This document shows, piece after piece, positions 10,049 through 18,174 of a stretch of 64,000 nt of DNA. The notes beneath the pieces are model-generated. The model saw only the letters and a program-made list of their open reading frames with translations, ran no database searches and was not told the DNA's origin. The stretch lies in the NCBI GenBank assembly GCA_016125355.1, contig WGLX01000004.1, positions 1 through 64,000 of the forward strand, in the 5' to 3' direction. Made by a program: the position numbers and the translations under genes. Positions within the stretch are counted from its first letter, which is position 1. Every line of letters begins with the position of its first letter. This DNA is from Actinomycetales bacterium (GTDB lineage Bacteria; Actinomycetota; Actinomycetes; S36-B12).

Positions 10049-11095
10049 CTAGCGCGCCCCGGTGGGAGCGTCCGGCGCGGGCGGACGGCACACGACCCCG
10101 ACGAGCGCGTCGCCGTGGCCATCGCCGTGGAGGGTGTACTCACCCGCGGCATAGGGCACGAGGACGACATCACCGCGGGAGACCTCGAGGGACCCGCCCG
10201 GGCTGGCGAGGACGCCCCGCCCGGCCAGGACAAGGACGATGGCGAAGCCGGCATCGACGCTTACCGGTCCGTCCGCGGCGTCGAAGCGGTGCGCCCGGAA
10301 GTACGCGTCGGCGGCGGCGGGCATGGTCGACGCGAGGCCGGCCCCTTCGATGGACTCCCGAGGGATGACGAGGCGATCGAGATCCGAGTCCGACACCGCG
10401 CCGAGCTCCACCGCCTGCAGGGCCGTGTCGAATCCGAGGTCCAGGTGCCCGTCACGCGCGCCGTCCACGGCGAAGCCCTGCCACTCGAGCAGGATCGAGA
10501 GGTCGGTCGGCTCCTGCAGTTCGAGGACGAAGACGCCCGCGGCGACGGTGTGCGGCAGGCCGGCCGGGACGAGCATCGCGTCCCCGGGTCGCACCACGCG
10601 GGTGCGCAGCGCGCCCAGCAGGGCGTCGCTGTCACGCGCCGCCACCCAGTCGGCCACCTGCGGAAGGGTCATCGCCTCCGCGAAGCCGACGCCGACCTCC
10701 GCCCCCTCGGGGGCATCGAGCACGTACCAGGCCTCGGTCTTGCCATGGGCCAGGCCGAGATGGGTCCGGGAGAACGCGCGATTGGGGTGGAGATGGACGG
10801 GCAGCCGCTGGTCGAGGTCGAGCAGCTTGACGAGGACCTCCGTGCTCGACCCGTAGCGCTGCACGTGATCGGGCCCGAGCCACGCCTCCGGATCGGCGTC
10901 GACCTCGTCGAGGAGGAGCCGTCCGTCCGGCAGCACGCTGAAGCCCTGAGGCGCCTGGCCGAAGCGCGCCGTCGTGGAGCCGATCCACTCCTCCGGGCGC
11001 TGCGGTCCGCCGGGCCCATGCCGCAGCTCGCCGATCCGGTTGCCACCCCGGTAGAAGTGGTCGAACTGGTTCACCGGCAGCAGCAGCGGCCTCAT
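10049..11095 (-). CDS. manA: mannose-6-phosphate isomerase, class I
   Basis: Interconverts fructose-6-phosphate and mannose-6-phosphate for cell-wall mannose supply. The 348-residue cupin-fold enzyme shows zinc ligands in VHLHPN (H101, H103), E121 in GKTEAWYVL, and a later His in PAGLPHTV. It starts at an ATG and lies 10 nt upstream of the zincin gene, so it may be co-transcribed with it and tilS-hpt. Its presence within the dacB-tilS block is less common than the block itself. Confidence 0.93.
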   Translation of the reverse strand: MRPLLLPVNQFDHFYRGGNRIGELRHGPGGPQRPEEWIGSTTARFGQAPQGFSVLPDGRLLLDEVDADPEAWLGPDHVQRYGSSTEVLVKLLDLDQRLPVHLHPNRAFSRTHLGLAHGKTEAWYVLDAPEGAEVGVGFAEAMTLPQVADWVAARDSDALLGALRTRVVRPGDAMLVPAGLPHTVAAGVFVLELQEPTDLSILLEWQGFAVDGARDGHLDLGFDTALQAVELGAVSDSDLDRLVIPRESIEGAGLASTMPAAADAYFRAHRFDAADGPVSVDAGFAIVLVLAGRGVLASPGGSLEVSRGDVVLVPYAAGEYTLHGDGHGDALVGVVCRPPAPDAPTGAR

Positions 11096-11138
11096 GGCGC
11101 ATCCCTTCGCAGGCTCGATGTCGATGGGGCCGCCCCGC

Positions 11139-12467
11139 TCACGACGCGCATCCGCACGTCGCCAGCCGACTGGCGACCTCGTCCATAGTCTCTCGCGTCC
11201 TCGGGATGGAGGACACGTCGTTGTCGATCATCGCGAACACCAGCAGGCGCCCGTCGGCGGCGAGCACCGTGCCGGCCATGCTGACCACGCCGGTGAGCGT
11301 CCCGGTCTTGGCGTGCACGAAGCCCCGCCCGGGCCGCGTGGCGGAACTGGTGAACCGGCTCGCGAGCGTCCCGGTGAGTCCGGCGACCGGGAGCCCGGGC
11401 GCGATGGCCGACAGATCGTCGTTCTGACCCTGCACGACATCGGTGAGGACGGCGGCGAGCACCGTCGCCGGGATGCGATTGCGCCGCGAGAGACCGCTCG
11501 CGTCGACCAGGGTCACTCCGCTGATGTCGATGCCCAGGGCCGCCAGTGAGGCGCGGGCGGCGGACGCACCCCCGGCGAACGTCGGCTCCCCCTGGCTCGC
11601 ACCCCCGGCGAGGTGAGCGAGTGCCTCGGCGTAGTTGTTCTCGGATTCGGTGAGCATGCGCTCGACGATGTCGGCAACCGGCGGGGATTCCACGCGAGCG
11701 AGCTCCGTGGCGCCCTCGCTTGCCTTGCCGGCAGATACCGACGAGACCGTCACGCCCTGACGCCTCAGAAGCTGCGCGAAGGTCGTGGCCGCCTGCTGGG
11801 CAGGATCGCTCACCCGGCTTCGTGACCTTGGGCTGGTCCGCCCGCCATCGACGACCAGCGCGGTCACGGGTGCCACCACGCCGGCCGACGGGAAGGACGA
11901 GGGCCAGCCCGGACCGAGGGTCCGGCCGCGGAACGCCGTGGCATCGTAGACCAGGTCGATGGGGCCGTCGAGCTGCGGAGCAGTGGCCTTTGCCAACTCC
12001 CTGAGGGAGGCGCTCCCTCCACGCAGGGGGTCACCGCCCTTGGCCCGAACGAGCGTGGGGTCGCCTCCGCCCACGAGGTACACGGTGCTGCCGTCCTGCG
12101 ACGCCACCGTCGGGATGCGGGTCTGCGGTCCGAGGATGTCGAGCGCGGCGACCGCCGTCGTGAGCTTGGTCGTCGAGGCCGGGATCACCGGCTGATCGGG
12201 GGCGCGGCTGAACAGCAGCTGCCCGGTGGCCGGGTCGGAGACGACCACCGCACTGGACCCGAGGCCCTTGCGGACGAGTCGGCCGATCTCCGCTGCCACC
12301 CCGGTGGCCGTCGCGGCGGGGCCGCTGCTGGGCGACAGGGGGGCGAGGACCGCGGGCGCCGGGGCCGGGGGCGGCGTGGAGTCCGCCCTCGCGGGGGCTC
12401 CGACGACGACCGACAGCAGCGTCGCCAGCACGAATGCGACGAACGCCTCACTGCGACGCGTGCCCAC
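11139..12467 (-). CDS. dacB: D-alanyl-D-alanine carboxypeptidase/endopeptidase (PBP4 type)
   Basis: Trims or cleaves peptidoglycan cross-links outside the membrane. It has an N-terminal signal/anchor segment (VAFVLATLLSVVVGAPARA) and the penicillin-binding motifs in order: STTK near residues 98-101, SENN, and KTGT near the C-terminus. An in-frame ATG lies at 12488, but I prefer the GTG at 12467, because AAGGAGG sits 4-5 nt before it. Divergent from ppa, as is usual in actinobacteria. Confidence 0.92.
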   Translation of the reverse strand: MGTRRSEAFVAFVLATLLSVVVGAPARADSTPPPAPAPAVLAPLSPSSGPAATATGVAAEIGRLVRKGLGSSAVVVSDPATGQLLFSRAPDQPVIPASTTKLTTAVAALDILGPQTRIPTVASQDGSTVYLVGGGDPTLVRAKGGDPLRGGSASLRELAKATAPQLDGPIDLVYDATAFRGRTLGPGWPSSFPSAGVVAPVTALVVDGGRTSPRSRSRVSDPAQQAATTFAQLLRRQGVTVSSVSAGKASEGATELARVESPPVADIVERMLTESENNYAEALAHLAGGASQGEPTFAGGASAARASLAALGIDISGVTLVDASGLSRRNRIPATVLAAVLTDVVQGQNDDLSAIAPGLPVAGLTGTLASRFTSSATRPGRGFVHAKTGTLTGVVSMAGTVLAADGRLLVFAMIDNDVSSIPRTRETMDEVASRLATCGCAS

Positions 12468-12564
12468 GATTCCTCCTTCGGCCCGCATCTAGGGAACACT
12501 AAGGCACGGCGGGAGAGCGCCCGCCGGTCCGGGCGCGACCCAGCGCCGCATGAGGAGGTCAATC

Positions 12565-13071
12565 GTGCAGCCGCTCGAGTTCGACGTCACCATCGAGATC
12601 CCCGCGGGCAGTCGCAACAAATACGAGATGGACCACGACAGCGGCCGCATCCGGCTCGACCGCATGCTCTTCACGTCCACGCGCTACCCCCATGACTACG
12701 GATTCATCGACAACACGCTCGGCCTCGACGGGGATCCGCTGGACGCTCTCGTGCTCATCGACGAGCCCACCTTCCCGGGCGTGGTGATCCGCTGCCGGGC
12801 CGTGGGCATGTTCCGCATGACGGACGAGGCGGGCGGCGACGACAAGGTCCTGTGCGTGCCGTCGAGCGACCCGCGCAAGGAGCACCTGCGGGACATCCAT
12901 CACGTCCCGGAGTTCGACCGCCTCGAGATCCAGCACTTCTTCGAGGTCTACAAGGACCTCGAGCCAGGGAAGAGCGTCGAAGGCGCCACCTGGGCCGGGC
13001 GCTCGGACGCCGAGAGGGAGATCCGCGAGTCGTACGCCCGCTTCGAGTCGACCGGAGGCCACGCGCACTGA
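12565..13071 (+). CDS. ppa: inorganic pyrophosphatase (family I)
   Basis: Hydrolyses pyrophosphate from biosynthetic reactions to two phosphates, Mg-dependent, in the cytosol. The 168-residue protein has [11 protein letters not shown] and the active-site signature GDPLDALVL. The in-frame ATG at 12550 is part of the ribosome site (GAGGAGG), so the GTG at 12565 is the likely start. It is divergent from dacB across about 97 nt. Confidence 0.95.
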   Translation: MQPLEFDVTIEIPAGSRNKYEMDHDSGRIRLDRMLFTSTRYPHDYGFIDNTLGLDGDPLDALVLIDEPTFPGVVIRCRAVGMFRMTDEAGGDDKVLCVPSSDPRKEHLRDIHHVPEFDRLEIQHFFEVYKDLEPGKSVEGATWAGRSDAEREIRESYARFESTGGHAH

Positions 13072-13093
13072 ACTCCCCCACGGGCGTCGCCTA

Positions 13094-13111
13094 AGTGAAC
13101 GGAAGGTGAAC
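13094..13111 (+). promoter_or_regulatory. PHO-box-like direct repeat
   Basis: AGTGAAC (13094-13100) and GGTGAAC (13105-13111) are spaced by exactly 11 bp, the period of PhoP direct-repeat units in actinobacteria, where the unit read on the other strand is GTTCACC. It lies after ppa and 129 nt before the 71-residue protein, which it may control. Confidence 0.5.
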
Positions 13112-13239
13112 GGAAGTCGTCGGAAAAGTGGCCGCGACATGGCTGCCAGGTAACCTTCACGTGTTACGGTGCTCGCCGGATCGGGCGCACCGCGCGCCCA
13201 CGGGAGCCCCTCACCGGGCATGACTTCGTAGGAGGTGCC

Positions 13240-13455
13240 ATGAGATTCGGCATCCGCCGCGACCGGGCCGTCACTGACACCACCCCGCCGCTCCACCACG
13301 ACCACCTGATCTCCTCGCGCTTCGACACCGGCATCTGCCGGTTCGTCCTCGAGTGCTCCTGCGGCGACCACTTCGACACCCGCTACATCGACGAGGCCCT
13401 CGAGTACCGCGAGCTGCACGAGACGCTCGCACCCCTGGCCGACCAGCTCGGCTGA
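13240..13455 (+). CDS. small Cys/His protein, function unknown (71 aa)
   Basis: A 71-residue protein preceded by a strong ribosome site (AGGAGG, 5 nt before the ATG). It has a His-rich stretch HHDH at 19-22 and a possible metal site C33, C39, C41, H44 (C-x5-C-x-C-x2-H). The rest is acidic and helical. I do not recognise the family. The PHO-box-like repeat upstream suggests phosphate-starvation control, and it lies just before the SQR-like operon, which has its own promoter. Confidence 0.7.
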   Translation: MRFGIRRDRAVTDTTPPLHHDHLISSRFDTGICRFVLECSCGDHFDTRYIDEALEYRELHETLAPLADQLG

Positions 13456-13528
13456 GCGGTCCTCCCGGGCGCCGGAGGGACCACCCGGGTCGGGACCTTC
13501 GTCACCGCAACTCCCGCACTTTGGCAGG

Positions 13529-13556
13529 CTGACAGGATCCCCCGGAGGCATACCGT
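13529..13556 (+). promoter_or_regulatory. predicted leaderless promoter of the SQR-like operon
   Basis: CTGACA (13529-13534), 16 nt, then TACCGT (13551-13556), then exactly 7 nt to the ATG at 13564. The geometry mirrors the promoter of the rhodanese operon, which also ends 7 nt before its ATG. A GGAGG at 13544-13548 is too far from the ATG to act well as a ribosome site. Confidence 0.5.
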
Positions 13557-13565
13557 CGGGGGTAT
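13550..13565. promoter_or_regulatory. CsoR/CstR-type operator overlapping -10 and start codon
   Basis: ATACCGTCGGGGGTAT: the outer five bases on each side (ATACC, GGTAT) are a perfect inverted repeat around a G-rich centre. It shares these half-sites with the perfect palindrome at 7223-7240. It covers the predicted -10 and the first two bases of the start codon. Confidence 0.6.
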
Positions 13566-14811
13566 GAAGAAGTTGCTGATCCTCGGCGGGGGAACCGCCG
13601 GATCCATGGCCGCCAACAAACTGCGCCGGAAGCTCGCGACGAACGAGTGGGAGATCACCGTCGTCGACGCCGACGACAACCACCGGTACCAGCCCGGCTA
13701 CCTGTTCATCCCGTTCGGCACCTACAAGCCGACCCAGGTGACCAAGAGCCGGCGCAAGGCCCTCAACAAGGACGTCCCCCTCGTCTACGGCGAGATCGAC
13801 CAGGTCCTTCCGGAGGAGAACGCCGTCCTGCTCACCGATGGCCGTCGCTTCGACTACGACGTCCTCATCATCGCCTCGGGCGTCTCGCCCCGTCCCGACC
13901 AGACCGACGGGATGATGGGCGAGGAGTGGGGCAAGAGCGTCTTCGAGTTCTACACCTACGACGGCTCCGTCGCCCTGTCCAAGGCCCTGGAGAAGTTCGA
14001 TGGCGGCAAGCTCGTCATCAACATCGTCGAGATGCCGATCAAGTGCCCCGTGGCACCGCTCGAGTTCGCCTTCCTCGCCGACTCCTACTTCAAGGACCGG
14101 GGCATCCGCGACAAGGTCGAGATGACCTACGTGACGCCGCTCCCCGGCGCGTTCACCAAGCCGATCGCCGCCGAGGCCTTCGGCAACACGCTGGAAGAGA
14201 AGGGCATCGCCGTCGAGCCCGACTACATGCTGATGGAGGTCGACAACGAGAAGAAGGCCCTCGTCTCGTATGACGAGCGTGAGGTGCCCTTCGACCTGCT
14301 CGTGACGATCCCGCTCAACATGGGTGCCGAGTTCGTGGCCCGCTCGGGCCTCGGCAACGAGATCAACCTCGTCCCCGTCGACAAGTTCACCCAGCAGTCC
14401 AAGGCGTACGACAACATCTTCGCCCTGGGCGACGCCAACGACATCCCGGCTTCGAAGGCCGGCTCCGTGGCGCACTTCGAGATCGACATCTTCGTCGAGA
14501 ACTTCATGCAGTACATCGCCGGCAAGCCGTTGTCGCACCGGTTCGACGGTCACGCGAACTGCTTCATCGAGACCGGCGAGGGCAAGGCCATGCTCATCGA
14601 CTTCAACTACGACTACGAGCCGCTCCCGGGCAAGTACCCGGTGGCCGGTGTCGGGCCGATGAGCCTGCTGAAGCAGACCCGTATCAACCACATGGGCAAG
14701 CTGGCATTCCGCTGGATGTACTGGAACGTCCTCGTGCCGGGTCGCCCCATGCCCGTTCCCGCGCTGATGTCGACCTCCGGCAAGCGCACCGACCTCATCG
14801 AATCCAAGTAA
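13564..14811 (+). CDS. sulfide:quinone oxidoreductase-like FAD protein
   Basis: A 415-residue flavoprotein of the SQR/FCSD family. It has the FAD-binding GGGTAG at 8-13, a RYQPGYLF motif near 41-48 as in SQRs, a second dinucleotide-fold region, and GDAND at 289-293. Cys161 (KCPVAP) and Cys333 (ANCF) align with the redox cysteines that carry sulfane sulfur in SQR. It likely oxidises sulfide or a protein persulfide and passes electrons to quinone at the membrane face. It heads a three-gene operon with TusE/DsrC-like and DsrE-like proteins. A sulfur-unrelated NADH-dehydrogenase role is less likely given the neighbours. Confidence 0.85.
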   Translation: MKKLLILGGGTAGSMAANKLRRKLATNEWEITVVDADDNHRYQPGYLFIPFGTYKPTQVTKSRRKALNKDVPLVYGEIDQVLPEENAVLLTDGRRFDYDVLIIASGVSPRPDQTDGMMGEEWGKSVFEFYTYDGSVALSKALEKFDGGKLVINIVEMPIKCPVAPLEFAFLADSYFKDRGIRDKVEMTYVTPLPGAFTKPIAAEAFGNTLEEKGIAVEPDYMLMEVDNEKKALVSYDEREVPFDLLVTIPLNMGAEFVARSGLGNEINLVPVDKFTQQSKAYDNIFALGDANDIPASKAGSVAHFEIDIFVENFMQYIAGKPLSHRFDGHANCFIETGEGKAMLIDFNYDYEPLPGKYPVAGVGPMSLLKQTRINHMGKLAFRWMYWNVLVPGRPMPVPALMSTSGKRTDLIESK

Positions 14812-14823
14812 GGAGAGCACGAC

Positions 14824-15138
14824 ATGCCAACGACGACCATCAACGGGCGCGACGTCACGGTCGACGACGAGGGCTTCATGACCGTCTACGACGAGTGGGA
14901 CGAGGAGATCGGCAAGTCCCTCGCCGCCGCCATCGGCGTCGACATGACCGACGAGCACTGGAAGGTCATCCGGTTCCTGCGCGAGGACTTCAAGGCCCAG
15001 GGCGCGACGCCCACCATCCGTCGCGTCTCGACTGCGGGCGGCGTGGACACCAAGAAGCTGTTCACACTGTTCCCGAAGAAGCCTGCCAAGAAGATGGCCT
15101 ACATCGCCGGGCTGCCCAAGCCGGCCGGCTGCGTCTGA
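14824..15138 (+). CDS. TusE/DsrC-family sulfur carrier
   Basis: A 104-residue protein of the DsrC/TusE/DsvC family. It ends in the hallmark PKPAGCV, with Cys103 penultimate, the residue that carries persulfide. The second Cys that DsrC proteins of sulfite reducers have 11 residues earlier is Ala here, as in TusE-type carriers. The first half has the family's DEGF and YDEWDEEI motif. A ribosome site (AAGGAGAG) precedes the ATG. No dsrAB or tusBCD is present, so the likely role is moving sulfur between the SQR-like, DsrE-like and rhodanese proteins. Confidence 0.88.
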   Translation: MPTTTINGRDVTVDDEGFMTVYDEWDEEIGKSLAAAIGVDMTDEHWKVIRFLREDFKAQGATPTIRRVSTAGGVDTKKLFTLFPKKPAKKMAYIAGLPKPAGCV

Positions 15139-15152
15139 GGAGACCCGAAGAA

Positions 15153-15662
15153 ATGACCGCTGTTGAGTCCATGATCGTCCCGTCGTTCGACGACGAGGTC
15201 GAGACCGATCGCACCCTGGCGATCATCTGCTCCAAGGGCAGCCTCGACATGGCCTACCCGGGCCTGATCCTCGGCAACGCCGCCTTGGGTGAGGGTGTCA
15301 ACGTGCACCTGTTCTTCACCTTCTGGGGCTTCGACATGATCACCAAGGGCCGCATGGAGCACCTGGTGTTCTCGCCGGTCGGCAACCCGGCCACCCACAT
15401 CCCCGCCGCCCTCGCCCCGCTGCCCGGCCTGGCCAAGATGGCCACGCACCAGATGCAGAAGGCCATGGACGAGCTGGAGATCCCGCCCGTACCGGAGTTC
15501 CTCGACCTCATCAAGGCGTCCGGCGCCCACATCTGGGCCTGCCGGCTCAGCGCCGACATGAACCACCTCAGTGAGGACGATCTGTGGGAGGGTGTCGACG
15601 GCATCATCAATGCCAGCGACTTCATCGAGATGACGGACGGCGCGCAGCTGCTGTTCATCTAG
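15153..15662 (+). CDS. DsrE/DsrF-like sulfur relay protein (DsrE2 type)
   Basis: A 169-residue protein of the DsrE/F/H-like superfamily. It has Cys26 in the first strand-loop (IICSKGSLD) and Cys130 in IWACRLSAD, positions expected to carry sulfur in DsrE2 proteins; a hydrophobic stretch near 52-60 may mediate membrane contact. The frame is open upstream, but the ATG at 15153 is preceded by a GAGGAGA site and follows the tusE-like stop by 14 nt. It is the last gene before a strong terminator. Confidence 0.88.
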   Translation: MTAVESMIVPSFDDEVETDRTLAIICSKGSLDMAYPGLILGNAALGEGVNVHLFFTFWGFDMITKGRMEHLVFSPVGNPATHIPAALAPLPGLAKMATHQMQKAMDELEIPPVPEFLDLIKASGAHIWACRLSADMNHLSEDDLWEGVDGIINASDFIEMTDGAQLLFI

Positions 15663-15683
15663 CGGCCGACCCGGCCCGAGCAC

Positions 15684-15720
15684 GCGAAGGGGCGCCACCG
15701 ATCCGGTGGCGCCCCTTCGC
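15684..15720. terminator. 17-bp perfect hairpin between convergent genes
   Basis: Stem 15684-15700 pairs perfectly with 15704-15720 across an ATC loop. It lies 22 nt after the DsrE-like stop and 9 nt before the stop of the converging substrate-binding protein gene, so it can serve both strands. Confidence 0.85.
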
Positions 15721-15729
15721 ACGTGTCGT

Positions 15730-16959
15730 CTACGAGGCCTCAGGGGCTGGGCTGGCGGCGCCCGAGTCCACCCCGGTGCCGGCCCCGGTCCCCGGGAGGG
15801 TGGAATCGGAGGGGAGCGGGGCGTTGGGGTCGAAGCTCTCGAGCACCTTCAGCGGCGTGAAGGTCTGCTTGCGGACCGGCTCCGGCAGCGGGATGACGCC
15901 GAAGGTCTCCAAGCCGCCCTGGCCGGCGAGCCGGACGAGGTACTGGGCCGTCGAGAGCGGGAGCGGGTCCTTCGGGTCGTTGCACACCATCATGTGCGCG
16001 ATGCCCTCGACCGGCCAGCCGACGAGATCCTGCCCCTCCGCGAGCACCACCTTGGACGCGGCGAGGTCGAAGTTCTCCGGAACCGGCACGCCGCCCACCG
16101 CCGGGGTCGCGGTGATGTTGCCGGATGCGTCCGTGGTCAAGGTCATGGCCCCGGCGCCGACCTTGGCGAGCCCAGTGTCCGTGGGATCGATGAAGGTGTC
16201 CTTGACCGGCAGGCTGCCGATCGGGACCGCATTGTTGACGGCAAGGAACGTGGGGAGCACGGCCACCGGGCCGTCCGACAGGGTCAGCTCGGAGAGCAGG
16301 TCCATCGATGTGGGGAAGGTGGTCGTCGCATTGGCCAGCGTGCTGCTCGGGCCGCTGGTCCAGTCATTCGGGGCCGCCTTGGCCAGCCACGTCGTCATCG
16401 CCTCGACCGATCCGCTCGGCTGCTCGAGGCCGAGGACGGTGATGTCCGGCAGTCCCGTGAGATCGACGCCGGGGTTGGCTGCCACGATGGCGGGATCCTC
16501 CCAGCTGGTGATGGTGCCGTTGAGGATGCCGGCCACCACCTCGGGCGGGAAGACCATGCCCTCGAGGCCGATGATGCTGTAGGCGAGGGAGACGGGATAC
16601 GCGAAGACGGGCACGATGATGGGGGCCGTCGGGCAGTTCTGCTGGAAGGTCGCCACATCCTCAGCGGTCGGTGCGTGATCGACGATCTGCACCTTGGCCG
16701 GATCGCCGGGCGCGGCCTCGGAGATCGTCTGTTCCGGGCACACGCCTTGAAGGTTGCTGCTCACGCCGAGCATGAGCCCGGCGAAGTCCTCCGGCACGGC
16801 GACGGGCTGGTCGCCCACCTGGCAGGTGATGGAGTTCTCCGCGCGTGCAGCGAGAACATCGGGTGGCAGTGGTGGGGTGCACGCCGCCATCGCGGCGGCC
16901 GTCGTGCCCACGAACGCGGTGAGGACGATGCCTCGGACCCATGGAGAAAGCCGAGACAT
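15730..16959 (-). CDS. PstS-like substrate-binding lipoprotein
   Basis: A 409-residue secreted binding protein of the PBP-like/PstS superfamily. It has a lipoprotein signal peptide ending near AAMAAC-TPP, then two-lobed domain segments, including the EQPSGSVEAMT loop that in PstS contacts the oxyanion. The C-terminal 30 residues are Pro/Ser/Gly/Ala-rich and low in complexity. It follows pstS by 64 nt on the same strand. I use the ATG at 16959; a GTG at 16974 is in frame. A role in phosphate (or another anion) uptake is inferred from neighbours; it may be a surface-attached accessory binder. Confidence 0.75.
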   Translation of the reverse strand: MSRLSPWVRGIVLTAFVGTTAAAMAACTPPLPPDVLAARAENSITCQVGDQPVAVPEDFAGLMLGVSSNLQGVCPEQTISEAAPGDPAKVQIVDHAPTAEDVATFQQNCPTAPIIVPVFAYPVSLAYSIIGLEGMVFPPEVVAGILNGTITSWEDPAIVAANPGVDLTGLPDITVLGLEQPSGSVEAMTTWLAKAAPNDWTSGPSSTLANATTTFPTSMDLLSELTLSDGPVAVLPTFLAVNNAVPIGSLPVKDTFIDPTDTGLAKVGAGAMTLTTDASGNITATPAVGGVPVPENFDLAASKVVLAEGQDLVGWPVEGIAHMMVCNDPKDPLPLSTAQYLVRLAGQGGLETFGVIPLPEPVRKQTFTPLKVLESFDPNAPLPSDSTLPGTGAGTGVDSGAASPAPEAS

Positions 16960-17023
16960 CGTCCTCACCCTCACTGCTCAGATGTTCTGATGAAGCGTAT
17001 TCGGTTGTGGTCGTACCGTCGTG

Positions 17024-18079
17024 CTACTTGATGCTCTGGATCAGGGTCTTGGCCTTGGCCAGCACCTTGCCGCCGACCGGCACGTAGCCGAGCGAGGACG
17101 CCTTGGTCGGCCCGCACTTCTGCAGCACGTAGTCGAACCACTGGCGCACGCCGAGGCCGTCCGAACCCTTGCCGTCGGTCCGGGCAAGGCCGTAGGTGAA
17201 GATGGCGGCCGGGTAGGCGCCGTTCGCCTTGAGGTTGTAGTTGAGCTGGATCAGACCCTGGGAGTTGAAGTTGGTCTGGTTGGCAAGGTTCTTGGCCGCG
17301 GAGGCCGAGGACGGCGCCACGAACTGACCCATGGCGTTCTGGATGCGCGCGGAGGGGTAGCCCTTGGCGTCGCCGTAGTCGACGTAGCCGATGGTGCCCT
17401 CCTTGGCCGCGACCTGCGCGAGCACGGCGGCGTTGTCCTTGCCGGTCACGGAGTTCGACGGCGGGTTGCCACCCGGGAACGCGGTGCCGAAGTCGTCCTG
17501 CACCTTGGTCCAGATGGTGGGCGCCCAGGCGTTCAGGTACTGGAGCGTGTTGTTCGAGGTGCCCGAGTTGCCGGAACGGTAGGCGATGGTGACCGGCAGG
17601 TTCGGGATCGCCTTGGCGATACGCGGGTTGTCCTTGAGGATCTCCGGTGCCCGCCACGTCTTCAGGTTGCCCGAGAGCAGCTTGGCCAGCGTGGTGCGCT
17701 TGAGCTGGATGGACGAGCCGAGCGAACGACCGGTGGCCTTGTTCTTCAGGTTGATCGGGAACGCGAGGGCGCCACCGACGTCGGGGATGTAGGTCCAGCC
17801 GAAGGTCGGCTCGCCGCCCGAGTACTTGGAGTCGGTCTGGGCGAAGGTGAACACACCCTTGGTGAAGTTCGACTTGCCGGTGCCCGATCCGGTCGAGGTG
17901 TACTGGATCGTGAAGTTGTTCTGCGAGGCGTTGAAGTCAGCCGCGCAGGCCTGCAGGAACGGGTACGGGAAGGACGCGCCTCCACCGCTGATGTTCTCGG
18001 CCGCGTTGGCCGGTGCGGCGAGGGCGACGGTCGACAGGCCGACCGCAGCACTGGCCAGAATCGCGAGAGTGCGACGCAC
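17024..18079 (-). CDS. pstS: phosphate-binding protein PstS
   Basis: Captures phosphate for the PstCAB transporter. The 351-residue protein has phosphate-binding motifs GGGASFP near 32-38, STGSGTG, and SGNSGTSN. It starts at a GTG (18079), preceded by AGGAG. The signal peptide ends at APANA-AEN, and there is no lipobox Cys; the first Cys is inside the mature domain. Gram-positive PstS is normally lipid-anchored, so this one may be released or held by partners. It lies downstream of pstB with its own PHO-box-like region. Confidence 0.93.
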   Translation of the reverse strand: MRRTLAILASAAVGLSTVALAAPANAAENISGGGASFPYPFLQACAADFNASQNNFTIQYTSTGSGTGKSNFTKGVFTFAQTDSKYSGGEPTFGWTYIPDVGGALAFPINLKNKATGRSLGSSIQLKRTTLAKLLSGNLKTWRAPEILKDNPRIAKAIPNLPVTIAYRSGNSGTSNNTLQYLNAWAPTIWTKVQDDFGTAFPGGNPPSNSVTGKDNAAVLAQVAAKEGTIGYVDYGDAKGYPSARIQNAMGQFVAPSSASAAKNLANQTNFNSQGLIQLNYNLKANGAYPAAIFTYGLARTDGKGSDGLGVRQWFDYVLQKCGPTKASSLGYVPVGGKVLAKAKTLIQSIK

Positions 18080-18174
18080 GGGGATCTCCTAAGGGTTGAT
18101 TGCTCTAGCAGGAGGAACCTAGGAAGCGCAGGTGACCCTGCAGTGGTGGGTCCTTGACCGGTTCCCTACATCAA

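Noticed and set aside
12559-14958. 799-codon minus-strand open frame opposite ppa and the SQR-like gene
   Set aside because: Antisense shadow of three well-supported plus-strand genes; the translation is compositionally odd and has no recognisable domain.
14824-15138. DsrC of dissimilatory sulfur metabolism
   Set aside because: The second redox Cys is Ala and there are no dsrAB, dsrMKJOP or related genes in the window, so a TusE/DsrC-like carrier is the safer name.
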